From Pantoea agglomerans NBRC 102470 (lineage in GTDB: Bacteria > Pseudomonadota > Gammaproteobacteria > Enterobacterales > Enterobacteriaceae), in contig NZ_BCZA01000011.1 of assembly GCF_001598475.1 (NCBI RefSeq), positions 1-64,000 on the forward strand: 64,000 nt of DNA, read 5' to 3'. The position numbers were made by a program, and so were the translations under genes. A model generated the notes under the pieces. That model saw nothing but the letters and a program-made list of their open reading frames with translations. It had not been told where the DNA came from and searched no databases. Of the stretch, positions 29,244 through 37,884 are shown in pieces. Every line of letters starts with the position of its first letter. The first letter of the stretch is position 1.

Positions 29244-31157
29244 ATGAGTACACAACAGAAACCGCTTGATGTGATTTGTATCGGGCGCATCGCCGTTGAT
29301 TTTTATGGCCAGCAAATCGGGGCGCGACTGGAAGATGTCACCTCGTTTGCTAAATATCTGGGCGGCTCGTCAGGCAATGTCGCCTATGGCACCGCGATTC
29401 AGGGGCTGAAATCGGCGATGCTGGCGCGGGTGGGAGATGAGCATAATGGTCGCTTTCTGCGTGAAGAGTTGCAGCGCGTAGGCTGTAACACCGATGCGCT
29501 AATCACCGATCCGCAGCGTCTGACCGGACTGGTGATCCTCGGCATCAAAGATGAAGAGACTTTTCCGCTGATTTTCTACCGCGATAACTGCGCCGATATG
29601 GGCCTGGTTCCGGACGATATCGATGAAGCCTTTATTACCTCTGCGCGCGCCGTGGCGGTTACCGGCACCCACTTATCTCATCCTCAGACCCGCGAAGCGG
29701 TGCTGAAAGCGCTGGATATCGCCCGCCGCAACGGCCTGCGCACGGCGCTGGATATCGATTACCGTCCGGTGTTGTGGGGACTGACCTCTCTGGGCGACGG
29801 TGAAACACGTTTCATTGAGTCGTCACAGGTCACGCAGCAGTTACAGGAAGTGGTGCACTATTTCGATTTGATCGTCGGCACCGAAGAGGAGTTTCATATT
29901 GCCGGTGGCAGCACCGACACCCTGACCGCGTTGAAAAACGTGCGTCAGGCGAGTCAGGCGACGCTGGTCTGCAAACGCGGTCCGTTGGGTTGCGTGGTGT
30001 TTGAAGGCGAGATCCCGGATAGCTGGGAACAGACTGAACTGCACACGGGCGTTCGCGTCGAGGTTCTCAACGTGCTGGGCGCGGGCGATGCCTTTATGTC
30101 TGGCCTGCTGCGCGGCTGGCTGAATGATGAGGGCTGGACTCAGGCGTGCCGTTACGCCAACGCCTGTGGAGCGCTGGTGGTATCACGCCACGGTTGTGCG
30201 CCCGCCATGCCAACCAAAGCGGAGCTGGATGATTTCCTGAGTCGCGACAAAGAGGTGAAGCGTCCCGATCTCGACAACCGTCTGAACCATCTGCACCGCG
30301 TGACTACCCGCAAGCAGCAGTGGCCGGAGCTGAATGTCTTCGCCTTCGACCACCGCAAACAGCTGGCGGATATGGCGCAGGAAGCGGGCGTGGACGAGAG
30401 CCGCATTCCGGAACTGAAACTGCTGCTGCTGGAAGCCGCTCAGCAGGCTGCCAGAGAGGCAGGATTAGAGAATAAAAGCGGGATTCTGGCGGATACGACC
30501 TACGGTCAGAAGGCGCTGAACGCCATCACCGGTAAGAACTGGTGGATTGGCCGCCCGATTGAGCTGCCGAGCTCGCGGCCGCTGCGCCTGGAACATGGCA
30601 ACATCGGCTCGCAGCTGATCGACTGGCCTGCCGAACACGTGGTGAAATGTCTGGTCTTCTATCATCCACATGATAGTGCTGAACTGCGTAAAGAGCAGGA
30701 TGAGCTGGTGCTCGACGTCTGGAACGGCTGTAACAAAAGCGGTCATGAGCTGCTGCTGGAAGTGATTCTGCCTGACAACAATCCGGATAAGAATGAAACG
30801 TATTACTTTGATATGTTGAGCCATTTCTACAGTCTGGGCATCCAGCCTGACTGGTGGAAACTGCCACCGCTGTCGGCGGAAAGCTGGCAGGCGATCAGCG
30901 GTCTGATTGAGCAGCAGGATCCCCACTGTCGCGGCATTCTGTTACTCGGTCTGGATGCGCCCGAAGAGAAGCTTAAAGCGGGCTTCGCCGCGGCGGCCAA
31001 AGCGCCCTGGGTGAAAGGTTTTGCGGTAGGCCGCACTATCTTTGGTCAGCCTTCCCGCCAGTGGTTACAGGGGGAGCTGGACGATCAGGCGTTGATTGAG
31101 ACGGTTAAAGGCAACTATCTGCGACTGATTGAGTACTGGCGCGCTGCACGCGCCTGA
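29244..31157 (+). CDS. iolC: Bifunctional 5-dehydro-2-deoxygluconokinase / DUF2090 protein
   Basis: 637 residues, about twice a single kinase. Residues 1-330 are a PfkB sugar kinase: GRIAVDFYG, YLGGSSGNVAYGTA, and the ATP/anion-hole motif NVLGAGDAFMSGLL near 275. It phosphorylates 5-dehydro-2-deoxy-gluconate. Residues about 340-637 are an aldolase-like DUF2090 domain (NVFAFDHRKQLADMAQ; WVKGFAVGRTIFGQPSRQWL). In other inositol pathways IolJ cleaves the kinase product, and no separate iolJ is seen here, so the second domain may do this; that is inference. An AGGAAACCACAGGT leader supplies the ribosome site. Confidence 0.93.
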   Translation: MSTQQKPLDVICIGRIAVDFYGQQIGARLEDVTSFAKYLGGSSGNVAYGTAIQGLKSAMLARVGDEHNGRFLREELQRVGCNTDALITDPQRLTGLVILGIKDEETFPLIFYRDNCADMGLVPDDIDEAFITSARAVAVTGTHLSHPQTREAVLKALDIARRNGLRTALDIDYRPVLWGLTSLGDGETRFIESSQVTQQLQEVVHYFDLIVGTEEEFHIAGGSTDTLTALKNVRQASQATLVCKRGPLGCVVFEGEIPDSWEQTELHTGVRVEVLNVLGAGDAFMSGLLRGWLNDEGWTQACRYANACGALVVSRHGCAPAMPTKAELDDFLSRDKEVKRPDLDNRLNHLHRVTTRKQQWPELNVFAFDHRKQLADMAQEAGVDESRIPELKLLLLEAAQQAAREAGLENKSGILADTTYGQKALNAITGKNWWIGRPIELPSSRPLRLEHGNIGSQLIDWPAEHVVKCLVFYHPHDSAELRKEQDELVLDVWNGCNKSGHELLLEVILPDNNPDKNETYYFDMLSHFYSLGIQPDWWKLPPLSAESWQAISGLIEQQDPHCRGILLLGLDAPEEKLKAGFAAAAKAPWVKGFAVGRTIFGQPSRQWLQGELDDQALIETVKGNYLRLIEYWRAARA

Positions 31158-31256
31158 TTTCCTGCTCTGCCAGAGGCTGTCTCAACCAGGATAGCCTCAG
31201 ACTGCTGACTCATTCAAAGCAGGGTGAATGTTGCCGCAACGAATAAGCTCAATGCG

Positions 31257-31359
31257 CAGGTAACACGGTCAGAGGAGGAAAGCGTCCCGCGCCAGGGACG
31301 GCGCGGGCCGAGCGGCCAGGGATGGCTTTAGCGACTTTCCGATCTGACCGTGTTACCTG
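31257..31359 (+). repeat. 103-bp element with 17-bp perfect inverted ends
   Basis: The ends CAGGTAACACGGTCAGA and TCTGACCGTGTTACCTG are perfect inverted repeats, and similarity continues inward through GGAAAG. The centre holds a strong GC hairpin (CCCGCGCC/GGCGCGGG). The right-hand half-unit (31263-31314 reversed) recurs at 186-233. As transcribed RNA it would fold into one long hairpin. No coding sequence is present. It looks like a dispersed REP/BIME-class repeat or miniature element. I see no obvious target duplication. Confidence 0.65.
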
Positions 31360-31407
31360 AGCCTGCACAGTCTTACAGCTGGAAGGGGCACACTTTTCAA
31401 CAATCTC

Positions 31408-31436
31408 ACGCCATCACACCCGGGATGGCGTTTTTA
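31408..31436 (+). terminator. Rho-independent terminator downstream of iolC
   Basis: ACGCCATC and GGATGGCGT form the stem with loop ACACCCG, followed by TTTTTA. It is 250 bases after the iolC stop, so the repeat element lies inside the transcript's 3' untranslated region. Confidence 0.75.
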
Positions 31437-31536
31437 CTCGCATCCCTCTTCTCCTCACTGACTTTCCACGCCGGTTTTCATCCTGTTATAACCTGTGCAG
31501 AGGCGCGCCTCGGGCGCTGAGGCTAATCTGTGAACC

Positions 31537-31556
31537 ATTTCATAAAGCCATGAAAT
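31537..31556. promoter_or_regulatory. Candidate IolR operator upstream of iolR
   Basis: ATTTCAT, six bases, ATGAAAT is a perfect 7-bp-arm palindrome 95-115 bases before the iolR start. A further GAAATGAAATTTTCC lies at about 31579. Autoregulation by the RpiR-type repressor is the likely purpose; binding is inferred. Confidence 0.5.
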
Positions 31557-31650
31557 AAACCGCGTCGTTGACGCAAAGAAATGAAATTTTCCATCCATCT
31601 GATACTATAGCGCTCATTATGCAGCCATTATTCTAATTATACGGGCAGAA

Positions 31651-32496
31651 GTGATGAACAATAATCCCACCCAACTTTCTCTCTTGCAGGACGATATTCG
31701 TCGCCGCTACGAAACGCTGAGCAAGCGTCTTAAACAGGTTGCGCGCTACATCCTTGATAACAGTAACAGTATTGCTTTCGATACCGTCGCCTCGATTGCT
31801 CAACAGGCCGATGTGCCACCGTCGACGCTGATCCGCTTTGCGAATGCTTTTGGCTTCAGCGGCTTCAACGAAATGAAACAGGTTTTTCGTCAGCATCTGA
31901 TGGAGGAGACGGTCAACTATACCGAGCGCGCTCGCCTGTTTCGCCAGACCTCCACGGACGACAGCGCCAGTGCGCCTGAAAGTCCGGCGGAAATCCTCAA
32001 CGTCTTTACCATGGTTAACAGCCAGGCGCTGCAGCAGCTGGCGATGCAGGTTAATCCTGAGCAGCTGAACAAAGCGGTGAAACTGCTGAATGAGGCTGAG
32101 AATATCTATGTTATCGGCCTGCGCCGCTCTTTCAGCGTCGCCTCCTACCTGGTCTACGCGCTGCGTCATCTGGAGCGCCGCGCTTTCCTGATTGATGGCC
32201 TGGGCGGGATGTTTACCGAGCAGCTCAGCCTGGTAAACCCGAAAGATGTAGTGATTGCGATCAGCTACTCGCCTTATGCACGTGAAGCGGTCGAGGTGGT
32301 TGAAATGGGTGCCAAACGCGGTGCGCATCAGATTGCCATTACCGACAGTCAGGTCAGTCCGTTGGCCGCCTTCAGCGATGTCTGCTTTGTGGTACGTGAA
32401 GCGCAGGTCGATGGCTTCCGTTCGCAGGTCGCTTCACTCTGCCTGGCACAGACGCTGGCGGTTTCGCTGGCACTGAACAACGCAAAAACCAGCTGA
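31651..32496 (+). CDS. iolR: MurR/RpiR-family regulator of inositol genes
   Basis: 281 residues. The N-terminal winged helix-turn-helix (about 1-90) contains TVASIAQQADVPPSTLIRFANAFGFSGFNEMK, the RpiR recognition region. A SIS sugar-phosphate isomerase-like domain covers about 120-260 (VIGLRRSFSVASYLVYALRH; VIAISYSPYAREAVEVV), where a sugar-phosphate intermediate is expected to bind. Its place inside the iol cluster makes it the likely repressor. Several starts are close; ATG 31651 (MMNNNPTQLSL) or the next Met (31654) are equally plausible. Confidence 0.9.
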   Translation: MMNNNPTQLSLLQDDIRRRYETLSKRLKQVARYILDNSNSIAFDTVASIAQQADVPPSTLIRFANAFGFSGFNEMKQVFRQHLMEETVNYTERARLFRQTSTDDSASAPESPAEILNVFTMVNSQALQQLAMQVNPEQLNKAVKLLNEAENIYVIGLRRSFSVASYLVYALRHLERRAFLIDGLGGMFTEQLSLVNPKDVVIAISYSPYAREAVEVVEMGAKRGAHQIAITDSQVSPLAAFSDVCFVVREAQVDGFRSQVASLCLAQTLAVSLALNNAKTS

Positions 32497-32507
32497 GTTC
32501 CACACAC

Positions 32508-32540
32508 AAAAAAGGGCAGCGCGACAGGCTGCCCTTTTTT
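32508..32540. terminator. Bidirectional terminator iolR / iolB
   Basis: AAAAAAGGGCAGC and GCTGCCCTTTTTT pair around a GCGACAG loop between the convergent iolR and iolB genes. A and T runs on both sides make it effective in both directions. Confidence 0.9.
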
Positions 32541-32595
32541 ACTGATATGAACGCGGGTTATAAACCGTAATTGCTGTTTATTTTTCAGCGAAGAC

Positions 32596-33414
32596 TTATG
32601 CTTTCCGCGGATAGCTGTCGCTGTTCACCCAGGCGTGATCTTTCTCCCAGGTAAATTTCCACAGCCGCACCGGCCCCGCCATCACGTTCAGATAGTAGTT
32701 ATTGTATCCCGCCAGCGTCGCTACCGGATGATAGCCGCGCGGTACCATCACCACGTCGCGATTATAGGGTGCCATACAGACATCCAGGGAACGGTCGTCG
32801 GTGTAGACGCGCTGCATGGCAAAGCCAGGTTCCGGATCGAAACGGTGATAGTAGGTCTCTTCCAGGTAGGTTTCGTTTTCACTCTCCTCCTGGTCGTGCT
32901 TGTGGCTGGGATAAGAGCTGGTATCGCCCTCGTTGGTATAGACTTCCACCACCAGCAGGCTATCAGCCGGTTCATTGTCAGGCAGGATATTGTGAACCAG
33001 GCGCTGGTTGCGCCCTTTTCCGCGATGCTCAACACCAACATCGGCTGGTGCAATCAGGCGCGCAGGCAGATTCCCCTGACCGGGCGCATTACAGACCGCC
33101 AGCTCAAGATCGCTGTCAGCGTAAACCTCTACTTCATCATCATGCGGCACATAAACGGAATAAGGCGGTACGCGCTCAAAAGGCGACATGCGCTGACCGA
33201 TACCGGGAAAATCAGCATGGCGGGTTTTTACGGAGGCCAGCCCGGCCACCAGCACCAGACACAGCTCTTTATCACCACTGCTGAGACGCAGGGTTTCCCC
33301 TTTCTTCAGCAAATAGGCATCAAATCCCACATAACGCCAGCCGGCGCGCTCAGGCGTCACATGCTGAATACGACCCTGCGCGTCAGGGGCTTGTGCTTTC
33401 GACAGTAAAGACAT
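32596..33414 (-). CDS. iolB: 5-Deoxy-glucuronate isomerase
   Basis: 272 residues from ATG 33414 (MSLLSKAQAPDAQG). It converts 5-deoxy-D-glucuronate to 5-dehydro-2-deoxygluconate. It is a KduI-like bicupin; metal-binding residues are in YPSHKHDQEESENETYLEETYYHRF near 170-195, and the C-terminal MVPRGYHPVATLAGYNNYYLNVMAG is an IolB signature. It follows iolA on the minus strand with a GC-rich hairpin between them. Confidence 0.94.
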   Translation of the reverse strand: MSLLSKAQAPDAQGRIQHVTPERAGWRYVGFDAYLLKKGETLRLSSGDKELCLVLVAGLASVKTRHADFPGIGQRMSPFERVPPYSVYVPHDDEVEVYADSDLELAVCNAPGQGNLPARLIAPADVGVEHRGKGRNQRLVHNILPDNEPADSLLVVEVYTNEGDTSSYPSHKHDQEESENETYLEETYYHRFDPEPGFAMQRVYTDDRSLDVCMAPYNRDVVMVPRGYHPVATLAGYNNYYLNVMAGPVRLWKFTWEKDHAWVNSDSYPRKA

Positions 33415-33480
33415 CCTGATACTCCTCTCTGTCACGATTGACGCTGCGGTGGGCTCGCGGGCGCGGTGCCAGCGAACAAA

Positions 33481-33508
33481 GCGACCGGCAGATTATCCTG
33501 CCGGTCGC
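33481..33508 (-). terminator. Stable hairpin between iolA and iolB
   Basis: GCGACCGGCAG and CTGCCGGTCGC form an 11-bp perfect stem with loop ATTATC. No U-tract follows, so it is more likely an RNA-stability or processing element between iolA and iolB than a full terminator. Confidence 0.5.
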
Positions 33509-33533
33509 GCACCGGGATCAGCGTTGAAATGAA

Positions 33534-35039
33534 TCAGCCTAAGGTTGGCATACTGAATTCAGACACGGTCTGCTGACCGGATGGCCAGCGTACGGTGGCC
33601 GTTTTCATGCGGGTATAGAAACGCACGCCATCCGGTCCATGAACATTGAGCGCGCCAAACACTGAACGCTTCCAGCCGCCGAAGCTGTGGAATGCCATCG
33701 GCACCGGAACCGGCACGTTGACACCGACCATACCCGCTTCAACGTTCTGCACAAACTCACGTGCGGTGTGACCGTTGCTGGTGAAAATCGCGCTGCCGTT
33801 GCCGAATTCATGGCTGTTAACCAGTTGCAGCGCACTGTCGTAGTCCGGCGCGCGCATGATGCTCAGCACCGGCCCGAAAATCTCTTCACGCCAGATCACC
33901 ATCTCAGAGGTGACATGATCAAACAGCGTGCCGCCGACGTAGTAACCTTCGGCGTGACCTGCAACCTGCACGTTACGGCCATCGACCACCAGCTTCGCGC
34001 CTTCCTGCTCGCCTTTGTCGATGTAGCCCAGCACTTTCTTCTGGTGCGCCGCCGAAACGACCGGTCCCATCTCATTTTCATCAGCGCCCTGATTAATGCC
34101 AGGGCCGATACGCAGCGCGTTCACCAGCGGAGTCAGACGGGCGATCAGCTTGTCGGCGGTATCATCGCCCACGGCGACCACAACCGGCAGCGCCATGCAG
34201 CGTTCACCAGCAGAGCCAAACGCACCACCCATAATGGCGTTGACGGTGGCATCCAGGTCGGCATCCGGCATAACGATAGCGTGGTTTTTCGCCGCGCCAA
34301 ACGCCTGTACCCGCTTGCCGTGGGCGCTGGCGGTTTTATAGATATGCTCAGCCACGCCAGAAGAACCGACGAAGCTCACCGCGGCAATACGCGGATCTTT
34401 ATAGAGCTGCTCAGCATCTTCATTGGAACTGTGTACGACATTAAATACGCCATCGGGCAGGCCCGCTTCGGTCAGCAGTTCAGCCATACGCACTGCAGCA
34501 GAAGGATCCAGCGCCGGTGGCTTCAGCACAAAGGTGTTACCGCAGGCCAGGGCTATCGGGAACATCCACAGCGGTACCATCGCCGGGAAGTTAAACGGCG
34601 TAATGCCCGCCACGACGCCGACCGGTTGCATCAGCGAGTAGCTGTCAACGCCGCTGCCGACGTTCGGGGAATATTCGCCTTTGAGCAGATGGGGGATCCC
34701 GCAGGCAAACTCAATCACTTCGATGCCACGCGTCAGTTCACCCAGCGCATCAGACCAGACTTTGCCGTGCTCAGAGACAATCAGCGCCGCCAGCTCGTCA
34801 CGGTGCTGCTCCATCAGGGCTTTAAAGTTGAACAGAACGCGGGCGCGACGCAGCGGCGAGGTTTTCGACCAGGCGGCAAAAGCGTCATGCGCGACACCAA
34901 TCGCCTGGGCCACTTCATCAGCGGTACTTTGCGTCAGTTCACGTACCACTTTGCCGGTTGCCGGATCGTAAACAGGAATGGTTTCGTTGCTGGCGCTGAA
35001 AGTGGTTTTACCGCCAATAAAGTTACCTATGATTGTCAT
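33534..35039 (-). CDS. iolA: Methylmalonate/malonate-semialdehyde dehydrogenase
   Basis: 501 residues, ALDH superfamily. The catalytic Cys is in GSAGERCMALPV near residue 284, and the Rossmann segment is AAVSFVGSSGVAEHIY near 225. The N-terminal NFIGGKTTFSASNETIPVYDPATGKV matches MmsA/IolA. It is CoA-dependent and converts malonate semialdehyde to acetyl-CoA, CO2 and NADH, ending inositol catabolism. First gene of the minus-strand iolA-iolB pair. Confidence 0.94.
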   Translation of the reverse strand: MTIIGNFIGGKTTFSASNETIPVYDPATGKVVRELTQSTADEVAQAIGVAHDAFAAWSKTSPLRRARVLFNFKALMEQHRDELAALIVSEHGKVWSDALGELTRGIEVIEFACGIPHLLKGEYSPNVGSGVDSYSLMQPVGVVAGITPFNFPAMVPLWMFPIALACGNTFVLKPPALDPSAAVRMAELLTEAGLPDGVFNVVHSSNEDAEQLYKDPRIAAVSFVGSSGVAEHIYKTASAHGKRVQAFGAAKNHAIVMPDADLDATVNAIMGGAFGSAGERCMALPVVVAVGDDTADKLIARLTPLVNALRIGPGINQGADENEMGPVVSAAHQKKVLGYIDKGEQEGAKLVVDGRNVQVAGHAEGYYVGGTLFDHVTSEMVIWREEIFGPVLSIMRAPDYDSALQLVNSHEFGNGSAIFTSNGHTAREFVQNVEAGMVGVNVPVPVPMAFHSFGGWKRSVFGALNVHGPDGVRFYTRMKTATVRWPSGQQTVSEFSMPTLG

Positions 35040-35460
35040 GATGTTGCCTCTTTAGATGGTTAAGTTCCCTGCAGACGGACCATGCGACCTGCCACACTGC
35101 CTGACCAGGCAAACCTGAAAGCGTGCTATGAAGCTATTACAGTGGAACAAATTTTTCAAATGGTTCTTTTTGGAAAATTTGATTTTAGCGGCACAGATCG
35201 CATTTTTCCCGCTACTTAGTCTCTCGCGGCATCACGATGACGGGAGGCCACTAATAGCTGCCAGCCTTAGCGTAGCAGGGTAATAGCCGGGGAGTGGTTT
35301 GGGCGTTTTACTGCGAAGTCGATCCAGCCTTTATGCATCGGGCTGAAACGGAATATGAAATTAATGCGAGGCTGATCTAATAATTTGCGTTTCATTATTC
35401 ACTATTAATGAAATAAATGTTCTCTTTGGTCGCATCATCCTCCTGTCCCGGAGTCAGTGC
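35040..35460. other. Divergent control region iolA / iolI-like gene
   Basis: A gene-free stretch of 421 bases. AT-rich sequence at 35145-35190 (AACAAATTTTTCAAATGG; GGAAAATTTGATTTT) lies 105-150 bases before iolA and may be its promoter/operator. A palindrome near 35400 faces the isomerase gene. The 35395-35649 minus-strand frame overlaps the isomerase gene and has no ribosome site, so it is not called. Confidence 0.5.
35390..35413. promoter_or_regulatory. Candidate IolR operator before the iolI-like gene
   Basis: TTTCATTA, eight bases, TAATGAAA is a perfect 8-bp-arm palindrome, about 50 bases before the start codon. It repeats the TTTCAT/ATGAAA theme found before iolR and in the iolD/iolC gap. 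Confidence 0.5.
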
Positions 35461-36276
35461 ATGGCCATCGATCCAACCCGTTTCTGTATCAACCGCAAAA
35501 TTGCGCCCCGGCTCTCGCTGGAGGCATTTTTTCAGCTGGTCCAGAGTCTGGGGCTGAGCAAGGTTGAACTGCGTAATGACATGCCGGGCGGCAGCGTCAC
35601 TGACGATCTCAGCACCGATCAGCTGCGCGCTCTGACCGACAGGTATCATATTGATATCATCACCATTAATGCGCTCTATCCGTTTAACCGCATTGATGAC
35701 GCGCTACTGGCCCGGGCCGAAGCACTGTTACAGACAGCACAACAGATTGGTGCAAAGGCGCTGGTCATGTGTCCGCTGAATGAGGGGATTGCCGTGTCAC
35801 CTCAGCAAACCCAGGCGGCGATGCAGCAGCTGGCCCCGCGCTTTGCCCACTATGGCATTCAGGGTCTGGTGGAGCCACTGGGTTTTCCGGTCAGCTCGCT
35901 GCGTTCGGCGGTACAAACGCAGCAATTGATCGCCGCGGCGGACGTGCCCTTTAAGTTATTGCTGGATACCTTTCACCATCATCTCTATGAGCAGGCTGAG
36001 CAGGAGTTCCCAGCAGGCATTGATGTTAACCAGATTGGTCTGGTGCACCTTTCGGGCGTGGAAGATCGCCGTCCGACCGCCGAACTGACCGATGAAGAAC
36101 GCATCATGCTAAGTGATAACGATGTACTGAAGAGCGTGGTGCAGGTGAAGCGGCTGGAGATGCTTGGCTATAAGGGCGTTTATGCCTTTGAGCCTTTCTC
36201 CAGTCAGCTCAGCAACTGGACCCCTGCGGAGGTTGAACGCCAGATCCGCAACAGTATTGAACTGCTGCAAGCCTGA
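35461..36276 (+). CDS. IolI/IolH-like sugar isomerase/epimerase
   Basis: 271 residues, a xylose-isomerase-like TIM barrel. Metal-site residues are in VEPLGFPVSS (Glu, near 139), LLLDTFHHHLY (Asp and His, near 178), LVHLSGVEDRR (His, near 205) and AFEPFSSQLSN (Glu, near 244). In Bacillus IolI isomerises inosose and IolH is a related protein. The location at the edge of the iol island with a shared palindrome supports an inosose- or inositol-related role. Exact substrate is unknown, so I give no symbol. ATG 35461 follows a moderate GGAGTCA ribosome site. Confidence 0.8.
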   Translation: MAIDPTRFCINRKIAPRLSLEAFFQLVQSLGLSKVELRNDMPGGSVTDDLSTDQLRALTDRYHIDIITINALYPFNRIDDALLARAEALLQTAQQIGAKALVMCPLNEGIAVSPQQTQAAMQQLAPRFAHYGIQGLVEPLGFPVSSLRSAVQTQQLIAAADVPFKLLLDTFHHHLYEQAEQEFPAGIDVNQIGLVHLSGVEDRRPTAELTDEERIMLSDNDVLKSVVQVKRLEMLGYKGVYAFEPFSSQLSNWTPAEVERQIRNSIELLQA

Positions 36277-36336
36277 ATCCTGTTCTGCGCTTTGCGCGCA
36301 CTATTAATCGGTTTATCTGTGTCTGAAAAGACGTTC

Positions 36337-36363
36337 TGGCCCGCTGCTGGGCCATTTTTTTTA
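36337..36363 (+). terminator. Terminator at the right end of the iol island
   Basis: TGGCCC and GGGCCA pair around GCTGCT, followed by eight T residues. It separates the iol genes from convergent yhhS, whose stop codon lies in the T-run. Confidence 0.85.
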
Positions 36364-37584
36364 TCCTGAAGAATCGTCTGCTGCCGGCAACACCGCCTGA
36401 CGCCGCTGCATGCGCAGCGTGCAGAAAAAAGCGACGCAGACCAGCAGCGCAGTGAGCAGGTAGACGCGTGAGACACCCGCATAAGTCATGATGAATCCGG
36501 CAAGTGGCCCGGTTATGCCCAGCGACAGATCCATAAAGGCGGTGTAGGTCGCCAGCGCGCTGCCCTGATTCTGCTGCGGCACCACTTTTACCGCCACCAC
36601 GCCCAGCGCCGGGAATACCAGCGAGAACCCGGCACCGGTCAGAAATGCGCCTGCTTTTGCCATCCAGGGATCACCCGCTGCGGCCACCAGAAACAGCCCG
36701 GCGGCTTCAACCGCCAGGCAGATGCTGGCGACCCGCAGACCGCCGTGGCGGTTAATCGCATTCGGGAACAGCAGGCGCGCGCCGACGAAAGCGCCGCTGA
36801 ACAGGGAGAGCGCAAAGGCGGCCCCTTCCCAGCCTTTATCCTGATAGAACAGGGTAATAAAGGTGGCGATGACACCGAAACCCGCCGAACCCATCGCCAG
36901 AATCGCACCAAAACCGGCGATTTTCCCCAGCACCGCACGAAACGGCAGGGGTCTGGCCCGGCTGGCTTTTACGGCCGGACGCGGCACCGCGCAGACGATG
37001 CCTACCACGCAGATAGCAACAATGACCAGCGACAGCCACAGCAGGCCACCCGCCCGGAATATCACCACGCCGAGCGGCGCACCAATCGCCATCGCGCCAT
37101 AAGTGACAATGCCGTTCCAGGAGATAACCCGGCCAATGTGCAGCGAACCCACCCGCGCCACACCCCACAACGAGGTGCCGGTGCCGGTAAAACTCTGGCC
37201 CACGCCCAGAATCAAGCGGCCCACGCAGAGCAGCGTCAGGCTTAACAGCGGTGATTCGATGAGCGCCGCCAGCAAAATACATAACCCGCTGATCAGACAG
37301 CCCACCAGGCCGGTCACCACCACTTTCTTTGGCCCCCAGAGATCGGCATAGCGTCCGGCGTGTGGGCGGCTCAGCAGCGTCGCCACATATTGCAGGCTGA
37401 TCACCAGGCCCGCCCAGAATGCGCTGAAGCCCAGCTGGTCATGCACCCATCCTGGCAATACCGCCAGCGGCAGACCGATAGTGAGATAGCTGGCAAAGTT
37501 GTAGGCCACGATAGAGAGGATCAGCAGAGAGATGTTCAGGTTTCCGGATGGGGTGTTCGGTTCCGCTGCAGGCTGTTCAGGCAT
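36361..37584 (-). CDS. yhhS: Major facilitator transporter YhhS
   Basis: 407 residues with twelve membrane helices. It matches E. coli YhhS along its length (LPLAVLPGWVHDQLGFSAFWAGLVISLQY; LFPNAINRHGGLRVA). The MFS loop motif is RPHAGRYADLWGPKK near residue 75. YhhS is a predicted efflux pump, reported to affect arabinose and drug export when overproduced; its natural substrate is uncertain. In E. coli it is next to dcrB; here the iol island lies between. Confidence 0.9.
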   Translation of the reverse strand: MPEQPAAEPNTPSGNLNISLLILSIVAYNFASYLTIGLPLAVLPGWVHDQLGFSAFWAGLVISLQYVATLLSRPHAGRYADLWGPKKVVVTGLVGCLISGLCILLAALIESPLLSLTLLCVGRLILGVGQSFTGTGTSLWGVARVGSLHIGRVISWNGIVTYGAMAIGAPLGVVIFRAGGLLWLSLVIVAICVVGIVCAVPRPAVKASRARPLPFRAVLGKIAGFGAILAMGSAGFGVIATFITLFYQDKGWEGAAFALSLFSGAFVGARLLFPNAINRHGGLRVASICLAVEAAGLFLVAAAGDPWMAKAGAFLTGAGFSLVFPALGVVAVKVVPQQNQGSALATYTAFMDLSLGITGPLAGFIMTYAGVSRVYLLTALLVCVAFFCTLRMQRRQAVLPAADDSSG

Positions 37585-37884
37585 GAGTCCTCGCGCTCGT
37601 ATTTGGCTGAATGATAAGGTTTATCCTTTAACTATACCCGCTTTCACCACTGGTGCCTCTTAATGACACGGTTATCGGGCGGCTGCCCCTGCCCGCACGT
37701 GCAGCAGAAAGCCGGGTAAAAACCGGCACAATGGGGAGTTGCTGCTCTGCCGCGATAGCTGAGTGCTGTGGCGCTGATTACATCATCCACCTGCCACCAC
37801 GCTTTACCGTTTCTCTGATAAATCAGATTGTTAATTTTGTTTCAGCTACACTTTCAACAGCCAAATTACGTTATGAGAGAGAGA

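Larger units (their letters stand above)
31158..31650. other. Gene-free stretch between iolC and iolR
   Basis: No gene is seen in these 493 bases. They hold a hairpin GAGGCTGTC/GATAGCCTC at about 31171-31198, the 103-bp inverted-repeat element, a rho-independent terminator near 31420, and the iolR promoter region with a TTTCAT/ATGAAA palindrome. Confidence 0.6.

Noticed and set aside
28932-29269. Two overlapping plus-strand frames in the iolD/iolC gap
   Set aside because: No convincing ribosome site, no recognisable sequence, and one runs into iolC in another frame; the stretch is better read as a control region.
33687-35063. 458-residue plus-strand frame opposite iolA
   Set aside because: Long only because of GC-rich antisense sequence; Arg/His-rich with no family features, while iolA is full length on the other strand.
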